A stretch of DNA of 64,000 nucleotides from Trinickia violacea (lineage in GTDB: Bacteria; Pseudomonadota; Gammaproteobacteria; Burkholderiales; Burkholderiaceae): NCBI RefSeq assembly GCF_005280735.1, contig NZ_CP040077.1, positions 3,410,001 through 3,474,000 on the forward strand. Direction: 5' to 3'. Each line of letters starts with the position of its first letter. Within the stretch, counting starts at the first letter, position 1. The translations under genes were made by a program, and so were the position numbers. Positions 9,508 through 17,940 of this stretch are shown one piece after another. The notes below the pieces were generated by a model. The model saw nothing but the letters and a program-made list of their open reading frames with translations. It was not told the DNA's origin and did no database searches.

Positions 9508-11676
9508 TCAATGAAGCTGCCGATAGATCTGCTCGGCAAGCGACCGCGAGATGCCCTCGACGCTCGCCAGATCGTCCACACTCGCCGCCACGACGCCACG
9601 CAACCCGCCGAAGCGCGCCAGCAGCCGTTGACGCCGTTTCGCGCCGACGCCTTCGAGCTCTTCGAGACGCGACGTCTGGCGCGTCTTCGCACGCTTCGCT
9701 CGCATCCCGGTGATCGCGAATCGGTGCGCCTCATCGCGGATCTGCGCAACGAGCATCAGCGCGGCGCTTTCCTTGCCCAGCTCGAGCGGCGTGCGGCCAT
9801 CGGCGAAGATCAGCGTCTCGAGGCCGACCTTGCGGCCCTCGCCCTTCGCGACGCCGACCAGCATGCCGCAGTCGAGACCCAGCTCGGTGAAAACCTGGCG
9901 CGCGATTTCGACTTGCCCTTTGCCGCCGTCGATCAACACGATGTTCGGCAAGAGACCGCCGGCCGCAACGGGCTCGGCCGCTTCAGCCGCTGCGTTCGGA
10001 TCGGCTGCCGCATCCGGTTGCAGCGCCACCGCTTCATCGGCCGCATTCTGCGCGGCCTGCGCAACCATCTTCTCGTAGCGGCGCGTGAGGACTTGGCGCA
10101 TCGCCGCGTAATCGTCGCCTGGCGTGATGCCGGTGATGTTGTAGCGACGGTATTCGCCCGACTGCATCTTGTGATGGTGATAAACCACGCACGACGCCTG
10201 CGTGGCCTCGCCCATCGTGTGGCTGATGTCGAAGCACTCGACGCGCAAATGCGCGAGATCCTCGCCTTCGAGCCCCAGCGTATCGGCGAGCGCACGCGTG
10301 CGCGCCTGTTGCGAGCCTTGCTCGGAGAGCAGACGCGCGAGCGCGAGGCGCGCGTTCTGTTCGGCCATGCCGAGCCACACGCGCTTTTGCCCCTGCGGCT
10401 GGCGCAACACCGTGACCTTGTGCCCCGCCTGCTCGGTCAAGAGCTCAACCAACTCGCGATTCGCCGGCGCGTGGCTCACGATCAACACGGGCGGCACGCG
10501 GTTGCCGAGATAGTGCTGTGCGATGAACGCATCGAGCACTTCACTTTCGATGCCGGGTTCGCGCGAGCGCGAAGCCGGCTCAGCGTCATCGGCATCGGTC
10601 TCTGCTTCGGACGACATTTCTTGTGCGACGGCAAGAGGGTCCGGCACCTCATCCGGGTCGCCGGAAGACTTCGGTGCGCCCGCGCGCGGCCTGGCCTGCG
10701 CGGAATCGATCGCCATCGCAGCGGCGTCATCCGCCGACGCGGCAACACTCTCCTCCGCAACGCCGAGCCCCCCTTCGTCTGCCGTCAGCGCGCTTTCGAC
10801 ATGCGCAGGGAAATACGCCTTGTCACCGAGATGACGGCCGCCGCGCACCATCGCGAGATTCACGCAGACGCGCCCACCGAGCGCGACGACCGCGAGAATA
10901 TCGGCGTCGCTGTCGCCGCCCACCTCGATCGCCTGCTGATGCAGCACCGTCGCCAGCGAGCTCATCTGATTGCGCACCGCTGCCGCCTGCTCGAACTTCA
11001 ACTCGCCGGCAAACGCGTGCATCTTCTCTTCGAGCTCCTTCATGACTTCGGTCTGCCGGCCGAGCAGAAAGCGCGACGCGTTCGAGACGTCGCGCGCGTA
11101 GTCCTCTTCGCTGACCGCGCCGACACACGGCGCCGTGCAGCGGCCGATCTGATGCAGCAGGCACGGCCGCGTGCGGTTGCTGAACACGGAGTCTTCGCAG
11201 GTGCGCAACTGGAACACGCGCTGCAGGATCTGAATGCTCTCGCGCACCGCCCATGCGCTCGGGAACGGACCGAAGTACTGGTTCTTCTTGTCGACCGCGC
11301 CCCGGTAGTACGCCATGCGCGGGAACGGATGCGCGGTCAGCTTCAGATACGGGTACGATTTGTCGTCGCGAAACAGAATGTTGTAGCGCGGCGTCAGCGC
11401 CTTGATCAAATTGTTCTCGAGCAGCAGCGCCTCGGCTTCGGAGCGCGTCACGGTCGTCTCGATGCGTGCGATGCGCGTGACCATCATCGCGATGCGCGGC
11501 GACAGCTGCGTCTTCGTGAAATAGCTCGATACGCGCTTTTTCAGGTCGCGCGCCTTGCCGACGTACAGCACGGCGCCTTGCGCGTCGTAATAGCGATAGA
11601 CGCCCGGCAAATGCGGCAGCTGCGCGAGGATTTTCTTCGGTTCGAAGTCGGGTTCGAGAACGTCGGTATCGGTCAT
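9508..11676 (-). CDS. uvrC: Excinuclease ABC subunit C
   Basis: 722-residue nuclease that makes both incisions in nucleotide excision repair. Order of parts: GIY-YIG domain at the N-terminus (PGVYRYYDAQGAVLYVGKAR), a Cys-rich patch around LLHQIGRCTAPC, the UVR helix pair near residue 210, the RNase H-like incision domain (HISHTMG-type region FDISHTMGEATQASCVVY; VLIDGGKGQ), and tandem helix-hairpin-helix at the C-terminus. At 722 residues it is longer than the usual 600-odd; the excess is an Ala/Asp/Glu-rich linker at about residues 275-360 between UVR and RNase H parts. Start at 11676 (MTDTDVLEP) preferred over 11754 because it starts at the family N-terminus. Confidence 0.95.
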   Translation of the reverse strand: MTDTDVLEPDFEPKKILAQLPHLPGVYRYYDAQGAVLYVGKARDLKKRVSSYFTKTQLSPRIAMMVTRIARIETTVTRSEAEALLLENNLIKALTPRYNILFRDDKSYPYLKLTAHPFPRMAYYRGAVDKKNQYFGPFPSAWAVRESIQILQRVFQLRTCEDSVFSNRTRPCLLHQIGRCTAPCVGAVSEEDYARDVSNASRFLLGRQTEVMKELEEKMHAFAGELKFEQAAAVRNQMSSLATVLHQQAIEVGGDSDADILAVVALGGRVCVNLAMVRGGRHLGDKAYFPAHVESALTADEGGLGVAEESVAASADDAAAMAIDSAQARPRAGAPKSSGDPDEVPDPLAVAQEMSSEAETDADDAEPASRSREPGIESEVLDAFIAQHYLGNRVPPVLIVSHAPANRELVELLTEQAGHKVTVLRQPQGQKRVWLGMAEQNARLALARLLSEQGSQQARTRALADTLGLEGEDLAHLRVECFDISHTMGEATQASCVVYHHHKMQSGEYRRYNITGITPGDDYAAMRQVLTRRYEKMVAQAAQNAADEAVALQPDAAADPNAAAEAAEPVAAGGLLPNIVLIDGGKGQVEIARQVFTELGLDCGMLVGVAKGEGRKVGLETLIFADGRTPLELGKESAALMLVAQIRDEAHRFAITGMRAKRAKTRQTSRLEELEGVGAKRRQRLLARFGGLRGVVAASVDDLASVEGISRSLAEQIYRQLH

Positions 11677-11829
11677 GCAGAGTTCGAACAGTGCGTCGCG
11701 CGACAGGGCGCCGGGGGCAATTCGCGAGAGGCTCGCTAAGCGCGAAGTCGCCACGCGTGTGCTTTAGAATCGCCAGTTTAGAACATTCCGCATGTGCCCG
11801 AACCGCACGCACATTCGGAGGCAACCGCC

Positions 11830-13044
11830 ATGCCCGCTCACCCACCTCCCTCCCATTCCCGGCGCGAGTCCGCGCGCGCTCCGGCGAAAGCCGACGACCG
11901 CATCGCGTGCGACATCTTCTGCGCGGTCGTCGACAATTTCGGCGATATCGGCGTGTGCTGGCGTCTCGCTCGGCAGCTCGCGGCCGAACACGGCTGGCAG
12001 GTGCGCGTATTCGTCGACGATCTGCATGCGTTCCAGCGGCTGTGCCGCGCGATCGACGTCGATCTGCCCCGGCAGACCGTCGAGGGCATCGCGATCGAGC
12101 ATTGGCACGAGCCGGCACACGCCGGCGATACGCTCAAAGTCGCGGACGTCGTGATCGAAGCGTTCGCCTGCGAGTTGCCGCCTGCCTACATCGCCGCGAT
12201 GGCGCGCCGCGAGCGCGCGCCGATCTGGATCAATCTGGAGTACCTGAGCGGGGAGGACTGGGTCGCGGATTTCCATCTGCGCCCCTCGCCGCATCCGCGT
12301 TATCCGCTGACCAAGACCTTTTTCTTCCCCGGCCTCGGCGCCGGCACTGGCGGCGTGTTGAAGGAACGCGGTCTGGATTCGGCACGAGAGGCGTTCGAAT
12401 CGTCACAGGAGGCGCGCGACGCCTGGTGGCGAAACACCACGGGAGGACCGCCGCCGGAATCCGAGGCGACCGTCGTATCGCTCTTTGCGTATGAAAATCC
12501 CGCCGTCGACACCCTGCTCGAACAGTGGCGGGACCAAGCGGAACCGACCTGTCTGCTGGTGCCGGAAGGTCGTATCTCGGGCGCAGTCGGGCGTTTCTTC
12601 GGCCTGCCGTCGTTCAGCGCAGGCGCTCATGCGCAACGCGGCAGCCTGCGCGCGCATGCGCTCGCGTTCACCGAACAGCCGGCCTACGACGCGCTCCTAT
12701 GGGCGAGCCACCTCAACTTCGTGCGCGGCGAGGATTCGTTCGTGCGTGCGCAATGGGCGCGGCGTCCGTTCGTCTGGCAGATCTATCCGCAAGCGGACAA
12801 CGTGCACCTGCAGAAGCTGGACGCCGCCCTCGCCCACTGCACCGCCACGCTCCCCAAGGCCGCGCGCGTTTCGATGGAGCGCTTCTGGCACGCGTGGAAC
12901 GGCGGCGGCGAGCCGGATTGGTCCGATTATTGGCGGCATCGCACCGAATTTGAGACACGGGCGGCCGCTTGGGCGCACGAACTGGCCGCCGTCGGCGACC
13001 TCGCCGGAAATCTGGCTAAATTCGCAAAAACTCAGTTAAAATAA
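11830..13044 (+). CDS. earP: EF-P arginine rhamnosyltransferase
   Basis: 404-residue GT-B enzyme (former DUF2331) that transfers rhamnose from dTDP-rhamnose to Arg32 of EF-P. Seen are the N-terminal DIFCAVVDNFGDIGVCWRLA with the catalytic Asp region, WINLEYLSGEDWV, and the C-terminal donor site in LNFVRGEDSFVRAQW. The ATG at 11830 is chosen over an in-frame GTG at 11794 because a GGAGG lies 8 bases upstream. It sits directly before efp on the same strand, the usual arrangement for this modification pathway. The first 30 residues are Pro/Ala/Arg-rich and poorly conserved. Confidence 0.93.
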   Translation: MPAHPPPSHSRRESARAPAKADDRIACDIFCAVVDNFGDIGVCWRLARQLAAEHGWQVRVFVDDLHAFQRLCRAIDVDLPRQTVEGIAIEHWHEPAHAGDTLKVADVVIEAFACELPPAYIAAMARRERAPIWINLEYLSGEDWVADFHLRPSPHPRYPLTKTFFFPGLGAGTGGVLKERGLDSAREAFESSQEARDAWWRNTTGGPPPESEATVVSLFAYENPAVDTLLEQWRDQAEPTCLLVPEGRISGAVGRFFGLPSFSAGAHAQRGSLRAHALAFTEQPAYDALLWASHLNFVRGEDSFVRAQWARRPFVWQIYPQADNVHLQKLDAALAHCTATLPKAARVSMERFWHAWNGGGEPDWSDYWRHRTEFETRAAAWAHELAAVGDLAGNLAKFAKTQLK

Positions 13045-13135
13045 GCGGTTATCCAACGGCCTGCAATGTACCTAGGCGCCCTGCGCATCGATGCCGTTGA
13101 GCAACATTGACTTTAAATTCGCACAGGACAGTTTT

Positions 13136-13693
13136 ATGAAGATCGCTCAGGAACTCCGCACCGGCAACGTCGTGATGATCGGCAACGACGCAATGGTCGT
13201 GCAGAAGGCCGAATACAACAAATCGGGCCGCAACTCCGCCGTCGTCAAGATGAAGTTCAAGAACCTGCTGACCGGCGCAGGCATGGAAACGGTGTACAAG
13301 GCTGACGATAAATTCGACGTCGTCGTGCTCGACCGCAAGGAAGTGAGCTACTCGTACTTCGCCGACCCGATGTACGTGTTCATGGACGCCGACTACAACC
13401 AGTACGAAGTCGAAAGCGAAATGATGGGCGACGCGCTGCACTACCTCGAAGAAGGCATGGCTTGCGAAGTCGTGTTCTACAACGAGAAGGCGATCTCGGT
13501 CGAGCTGCCTACCACGCTCGTGCGCGAAATCATCTACACGGAGCCGGCGGTCAAGGGCGATACGTCGTCGGGCAAGGTGCTCAAGAACGCGAAGATCAAC
13601 ACCGGCTTCGAACTGCAAGTGCCGCTTTTCTGCAACATCGGCGACAAGATCGAAATCGATACGCGCACGCACGAATATCGCAGCCGCGCCTAA
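13136..13693 (+). CDS. efp: Translation elongation factor P
   Basis: 185-residue three-domain factor that relieves ribosome stalling at polyproline. The loop that reaches the peptidyl-transferase centre reads NKSGRNSAV with Arg at position 32, which is the target of EarP, instead of the Lys used in the beta-lysylation pathway. The start MKIAQELRTG at 13136 is the family start; an upstream in-frame ATG at 13091 would add 15 untypical residues. It is 91 bp after earP and followed by a terminator. Confidence 0.97.
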   Translation: MKIAQELRTGNVVMIGNDAMVVQKAEYNKSGRNSAVVKMKFKNLLTGAGMETVYKADDKFDVVVLDRKEVSYSYFADPMYVFMDADYNQYEVESEMMGDALHYLEEGMACEVVFYNEKAISVELPTTLVREIIYTEPAVKGDTSSGKVLKNAKINTGFELQVPLFCNIGDKIEIDTRTHEYRSRA

Positions 13694-13744
13694 GCTGGAC
13701 GGTCTATCCCAGGCAGTCCGGCCGCGCCGTTAGCGGTCAGATCG

Positions 13745-13777
13745 AAAAGCGCTCCCTCGGGGGCGCTTTTTCTTTTT
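13745..13777 (+). terminator. Intrinsic terminator after efp
   Basis: AAAAGCGC...GCGCTTTT hairpin (arms 13745-13755 and 13760-13770) followed by TCTTTTT. It lies about 50 bp after the efp stop. Confidence 0.85.
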
Positions 13778-14060
13778 AGTGCGAGTCGTGTATGTTCTAA
13801 GAAAACTTTACCGGGTCGCCCTCTCCAAATTGCCTATCCGATCGCGTCGAGAGCGCAACATTCGGATACAAATCATTGTTCTATATAGTTATTTTCTTAT
13901 GGCACGCTATATGCTGAAGTAACTTTCGCCGCCCCATTCATCTCAAAAATAGGACGGCAAGCAGCGTTCTTATGCTGCTTGGCTCTATACAACTCCCGCG
14001 AGACGCATCGGACCGACCGCCGAGAGCGGGTTATCGACCATTTGATTGATTGCGCCAGCC
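13778..14060. other. AT-rich regulatory region ahead of the response regulator
   Basis: The stretch 13780-13980 is clearly more AT-rich than its surroundings. It contains the candidate sigma-54 promoter at 13900-13915 and a hairpin (AAGCAGC at 13959-13965 with GCTGCTT at 13974-13980) that would fall in the 5' leader. No ORF is supported. Confidence 0.5.
13900..13915 (+). promoter_or_regulatory. Candidate sigma-54 (-24/-12) promoter
   Basis: TGGCACGCTATATGCT matches the RpoN consensus TGGCACG-N4-TTGCW in all but one base (A for T at 13911). The invariant GG (13901-13902) and GC (13913-13914) are separated by exactly 10 bases. It faces the response regulator gene, whose start is about 135 bases beyond the predicted transcription start. 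Confidence 0.6.
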
Positions 14061-15446
14061 ATGCCACACGCCCTGATTGTCGAAGACGATCCCAATAGCC
14101 TGTCAGGCCTCTCCGCGATCGTTGCCGCCGACGGCTTTTCCGTCGATACCGCAACTTCGCTCGCCGAAGCCAGGGCTGCATTGACGCGCTTCATTCCCGA
14201 CGTCGTGCTCGTCGACTTGAACCTGCCCGATGGCGGCGGTCTGGACCTGCTGCCGAATCTCCCGTCGCAGCCGCCCGACGGCACCCTGCCCGTCATCGTG
14301 ATGACCGGCAACGCAACGGTCGAAAGCGCGATCGAGGGCCTGCGCCACGGGATCTGGGACTATTTGCTCAAGCCCGTCAACATTCCGCGCCTGCGCAGCC
14401 TGCTTGCGCGCATTCCGCGCCCGTACGAACTGACCGAGGAAGTGCAGACGCTGCGCGCGACGTTGCGGCGGCTTGGCCATTTCGGACCGATGATCGGGCG
14501 CAGCGACGCGATCCAGCACGTCTACGACCGGATCGAGCATACGGCGCCGACCGAGAGCGCCGTGCTGATCTACGGCGAAGCGGGCACGGGCAAGGAGATC
14601 GCGGCGCGCACGCTGCATGAGATGAGCCGCCGCCGCAAAGGTCCGTTCGTCTCGTTCGACTGCCGCTCGTTCGCGCACGACATCAACGGCAGCCGCTCGG
14701 CCGACAGCATCCTCTTCGGTCACGAGCACGGCGCCTTCGCGGGCGCGGAGCGCCGCGAGCCCGGCCTCTTCGAGCAGGCAGGCGGCGGCACGCTCTTTCT
14801 CGACGAGATCACCGAGTTGCCGCTCGCGCAACAAGAAGCGCTGCTGCGCGCGCTCGATTCGCAGACGTTCATGCGCGTCGGCGGAACGAACCAGGTGGTC
14901 ACGGATTTCCGGCTCATCGCGGCGACCCGCCGGCCTGTGCGCGAAGCAGTGGCCGACGGCACGCTGCGCGAAGACCTATGGCTGCGGCTCGACGCGTCGT
15001 CGATCGCACTGCCGCCGCTGCGCGAGCGCGGCGAAGACGCGGTGCTGTTCGCCGAAGTGCTCGTCGACGACCTGAATCGTGAAGTCAACGCCAGCGGTTT
15101 TGCGACGGTGAACAAGCACATCGGCCCGAACCTGATTCGCGAGTGCCTTACGTACGACTGGCCGGGCAATGTCCGCGAGCTGCACGAGCGCGTGCGGCGC
15201 GCGTACAACGCGTCGGGCGAAGTGATCGAAACGCTGCGGGCAGACGAGGCCAGCAGCGCGGGCGGCCGCCGCTTGAACGGCGGCAGCGTGCAGGTGACGG
15301 TGGGGACGCCGCTCGCCGATGTCGAAGACCTGCTGATTCGCGCGACGCTCGACGCGGTCGGCGGCACGCGGCATCGCGCAGCGACGCTGCTTGGCATCAG
15401 CCCGAAGACGCTCTACAACAAGCTGCAGCGGATGAAGCTGTCGTGA
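14061..15446 (+). CDS. NtrC-family response regulator (sigma-54 type) with GAFAGA loop
   Basis: 461-residue three-domain regulator. Receiver: acidic pair E8/D9, phospho-acceptor D52, T82, K104. AAA+ domain: Walker A GEAGTGKE at 172-179, Walker B region GGGTLFLDEI, and the sensor part LPPLRERGED. A Fis-type helix-turn-helix ends the protein (AATLLGISPKTLYNKLQRM). The sigma-54 contact loop reads GAFAGA at 224-229 where the family has GAFTGA, so the invariant Thr is Ala; this may weaken or abolish sigma-54 activation. No histidine kinase is next to it. The ATG at 14061 is preferred to a TTG at 14046. Its target genes are unknown. Confidence 0.88.
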   Translation: MPHALIVEDDPNSLSGLSAIVAADGFSVDTATSLAEARAALTRFIPDVVLVDLNLPDGGGLDLLPNLPSQPPDGTLPVIVMTGNATVESAIEGLRHGIWDYLLKPVNIPRLRSLLARIPRPYELTEEVQTLRATLRRLGHFGPMIGRSDAIQHVYDRIEHTAPTESAVLIYGEAGTGKEIAARTLHEMSRRRKGPFVSFDCRSFAHDINGSRSADSILFGHEHGAFAGAERREPGLFEQAGGGTLFLDEITELPLAQQEALLRALDSQTFMRVGGTNQVVTDFRLIAATRRPVREAVADGTLREDLWLRLDASSIALPPLRERGEDAVLFAEVLVDDLNREVNASGFATVNKHIGPNLIRECLTYDWPGNVRELHERVRRAYNASGEVIETLRADEASSAGGRRLNGGSVQVTVGTPLADVEDLLIRATLDAVGGTRHRAATLLGISPKTLYNKLQRMKLS

Positions 15447-15504
15447 CGGCGGCACACGCTGCCGAAGCGCGCTACCACCGCGCTCCGCTCTAGCTGGCCA
15501 AACA

Positions 15505-15537
15505 AAAACGCCGCCTCGAAAGGGCGGCGTCTTCGTT
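15505..15537. terminator. Intrinsic terminator between regulator and nagZ
   Basis: ACGCCGCC pairs with GGCGGCGT (about 15508-15530, loop TCGAAA region) with A-rich sequence before and TCTTCGTTT after. It separates two convergent genes. Confidence 0.7.
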
Positions 15538-15550
15538 TCAGCTGTGCGTG

Positions 15551-16579
15551 TCAGGCAAACGCGTTGCGCAACAATGCCTGCGCCTGCAAATACTCGGGCT
15601 GCCCGACGAGCTTGTCCCAGCTCAACGCCTTGCCACGCGGCCGCATGCGTTTCAGGCGCCTCAGCGACTCCTTCGACGGCTCGTAACGCAACTCGTTGAG
15701 CACCTGCTCCGCCGCGTTCGGCTGATTGCAGACGAGCACCATATCGCAGCCGGCCGCGAGCGCCGCCGTTGCCGCTTCGGTCAACGTGCCGCCTTCGCGC
15801 GCCGCTTCCATCGACAGATCGTCGCTGAAAATCGCGCCCGTGAAGCGCAGCTTGCCGCGCAGGATGTCCTGCAGCCACACGCGCGAGAAGCCGGCCGGCT
15901 TCGCATCCACCTGCGTATAGATCACGTGAGCCGGAATCACCGAGGCGAGCGACATCCCGAGCCAATCGTACGGCGCGACATCGTCCTGCAGGATCTCGTC
16001 GAGCGGGCGATCGTCGGTCGGCAGCGCGACGTGCGAATCGGCCGCCGCAAAGCCGTGTCCCGGAAAGTGCTTGCCGCAATTGGCCATCCCCGCGAGCGCG
16101 AGACCGTGATTCAAGCTCTTCGCCAGCATCGTGACGACGCGCGCATCGCGATGAAATGCCCGGTCGCCGATCACCTTCGAATGACCGTGGTTCAAATCGA
16201 GCACCGGCGTGAAGCTCATGTCGATGCCGCACGCACGCAGCTCCGACGCCAGAACGTAGCCCACCGCCGTCGCCACCTTCGTCGCGTAGAGCACATCCTT
16301 GTCCCACAGCTCGCCGAGCTTGCCCATCGCCGGCAGCACCGTGAAGCCACCCGTGCGGAAGCGCTGCACGCGGCCGCCTTCGTGATCGACGGCGATCAGG
16401 ATGTCCTCGCGCACGTCGCGAATCGCGTCGGTCAACGCGACGAGCTGCGCGCGGTTTTCGTAGTGGCGCGAAAACAGGATCACGCCGCCCGTCATCGGAT
16501 GCGCGATGCGCCGCATGTCGTCGGCGGTAAGGGTGGTGCCGAGCACGTCGAGCATCACCGGTCCGAGGGAATTTTTCAT
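15551..16579 (-). CDS. nagZ: Beta-N-acetylhexosaminidase (peptidoglycan recycling)
   Basis: 342-residue GH3 enzyme that removes GlcNAc from GlcNAc-anhydroMurNAc peptides in the cytosol. The NagZ signature KHFPGHG (with the mobile His) and the nucleophile Asp in IFSDDLSMEA are present, as is the VDHEGGRVQRF substrate loop. The single-domain length of about 340 residues is typical for Gram-negative NagZ. The start MKNSLGPVMLDV is the family start. Downstream of acpS on the same strand, separated by about 140 bp that contain a palindromic 30-bp repeat. Confidence 0.95.
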   Translation of the reverse strand: MKNSLGPVMLDVLGTTLTADDMRRIAHPMTGGVILFSRHYENRAQLVALTDAIRDVREDILIAVDHEGGRVQRFRTGGFTVLPAMGKLGELWDKDVLYATKVATAVGYVLASELRACGIDMSFTPVLDLNHGHSKVIGDRAFHRDARVVTMLAKSLNHGLALAGMANCGKHFPGHGFAAADSHVALPTDDRPLDEILQDDVAPYDWLGMSLASVIPAHVIYTQVDAKPAGFSRVWLQDILRGKLRFTGAIFSDDLSMEAAREGGTLTEAATAALAAGCDMVLVCNQPNAAEQVLNELRYEPSKESLRRLKRMRPRGKALSWDKLVGQPEYLQAQALLRNAFA

Positions 16580-16607
16580 GGGATCAACGTAGGAATAAGA
16601 AGGAGAC

Positions 16608-16667
16608 GGCCTGGCCCACTATGGGCTGGGCCATCTTGGCCTGGCCCATTACGGGCTGGGCCATCGT
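16608..16667. repeat. Two tandem 30-bp palindromic repeats between acpS and nagZ
   Basis: Units at 16608-16637 and 16638-16667 match at 26 of 30 positions by eye. Each unit begins GGCCTGGCCCA and contains TGGGCTGGGCCAT, so GGCCCA/TGGGCC arms pair within a unit and between units. A partial third GGCCCG follows. Similar GGCCTGGGCC words occur in the acpS 3' end near 16758-16785. Confidence 0.75.
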
Positions 16668-16720
16668 GGCCCGCGCTGCCACGGCGCCGACGGCCAAACA
16701 AAGGAAAGACGCCGAAAACG

Positions 16721-17161
16721 TCATTCGACTGCGGGATCGGCTTGGGACGACCCGGCCTGGGCCGTCTCGGCCGTTTCGGCGATCACGAAGGACACCGCGT
16801 AATCACGCTCGTCGCTGACCGTCACGCGCGCGGTAATGCGGCGCTCGGCGAGCCAGTCCGCCAGCTCGCCCGATGCGACGACGAAGGGCTTGCCGCTCGG
16901 CTCGTTCAGCGTCTGCAATGCGCGCCATGTCATCGGCCAGTGCATGCCGAGACCGATCGCTTTCGAAAATGCTTCCTTCGCGGAAAAGCGCGTCGCGAGA
17001 AACGCCAGGCCGCGCACTTCCGAGCGCGCGTTGCGGGCCTGATAGACACGCAATTCGTCGGGGCCGAGCACCTTCTCGGCAAAGCGCCCCTCTGTGCGTT
17101 TCATCACCGCCGCGACGCGGCTTACCTGAACGATATCGGTGCCGATGCCGTAGATTGCCAT
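16721..17161 (-). CDS. acpS: Holo-[acyl-carrier-protein] synthase
   Basis: 146-residue 4'-phosphopantetheinyl transferase that activates AcpP by loading Ser37. Family marks are GIGTDIVQVSRV at the N-terminus (Asp for Mg binding) and FSAKEAFSKAIG with the Glu-Lys pair. The start MAIYGIG at 17161 is certain from the family; an open frame runs further upstream inside pdxJ but is not used. It lies 14 bp after pdxJ. Its substrate gene acpP is 13 kb away in this window. Confidence 0.96.
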   Translation of the reverse strand: MAIYGIGTDIVQVSRVAAVMKRTEGRFAEKVLGPDELRVYQARNARSEVRGLAFLATRFSAKEAFSKAIGLGMHWPMTWRALQTLNEPSGKPFVVASGELADWLAERRITARVTVSDERDYAVSFVIAETAETAQAGSSQADPAVE

Positions 17162-17175
17162 GCGCACCCTCGACG

Positions 17176-17940
17176 TCAGTGCAGGGCGGCGAGACGCGCC
17201 GCGACCATGATCGCCTTCATCTCGCGCACCGCGTTCTCCCAGCCCGCAAAGATGGCGTGCGCAACGATCGCGTGGCCGATGTTCAGCTCGACGATGCCTT
17301 CGATGGCGGCGATCTGCTGCACGTTCGTGTAGTGCAGACCGTGCCCCGCATTGACCTTGAGCCCAAGCGACGCGCCGAATTCGACGCCGCGCACGATTCG
17401 CTCGTATTCGCTCTGCTGCTCGGCCTGATCGCGCGCTTCGGCATAGCGGCCCGTATGCAATTCGATGACGGGCGCGCCGGCTTCGTGAGCAGCGCGGATC
17501 TGCGCCTCGTCGGGATCGATGAAGAGCGACACGCGCGAGCCGGCATCGGCGAGCTGACGGCAAGCCGCACGCACCGACTCGAAGTGGCCGGCGACGTCGA
17601 GACCGCCTTCGGTCGTCAACTCCTGACGCTTTTCCGGCACGAGACACACGTCATGCGGACGCACTTCGCAAGCGATATCGAGCATCTCCTGCGTGATCGC
17701 GCACTCGAGGTTCATGCGCGTCTTCAGTTGCGTGCGCAACGATCGAACGTCGGCGTCGACGATATGCCGGCGGTCTTCGCGCAGATGCAGCGTGATCGCG
17801 TCGGCACCGGCCTCTTCCGCGAGCAGCGCGGCATGGATCGGATCGGGATACGACGTGCCTCGCGCGTTGCGCAGCGTGGCGACGTGATCGATGTTCACGC
17901 CGAGGTCGATCGCATTGGGCGACGTAAGAAAGAAGCTCAT
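17176..17940 (-). CDS. pdxJ: Pyridoxine 5'-phosphate synthase
   Basis: 254-residue TIM-barrel enzyme that condenses 3-amino-2-oxopropyl phosphate with deoxyxylulose 5-phosphate to give pyridoxine 5'-phosphate. Seen are LGVNIDHVATLRNARG, the Glu/His pair in AITLHLREDRRHI, and the phosphate loop in LNIGHAIVAHAIF. The start at 17940 overlaps the recO stop by 4 bp. Part of the conserved run era-recO-pdxJ-acpS. Confidence 0.96.
   Translation of the reverse strand: MSFFLTSPNAIDLGVNIDHVATLRNARGTSYPDPIHAALLAEEAGADAITLHLREDRRHIVDADVRSLRTQLKTRMNLECAITQEMLDIACEVRPHDVCLVPEKRQELTTEGGLDVAGHFESVRAACRQLADAGSRVSLFIDPDEAQIRAAHEAGAPVIELHTGRYAEARDQAEQQSEYERIVRGVEFGASLGLKVNAGHGLHYTNVQQIAAIEGIVELNIGHAIVAHAIFAGWENAVREMKAIMVAARLAALH

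Noticed and set aside
9121..11739. 872-codon open frame on the plus strand opposite uvrC and pgsA
   Set aside because: Spans two real minus-strand genes and reads as Arg/His/Ala-rich nonsense; explained by GC3 bias.
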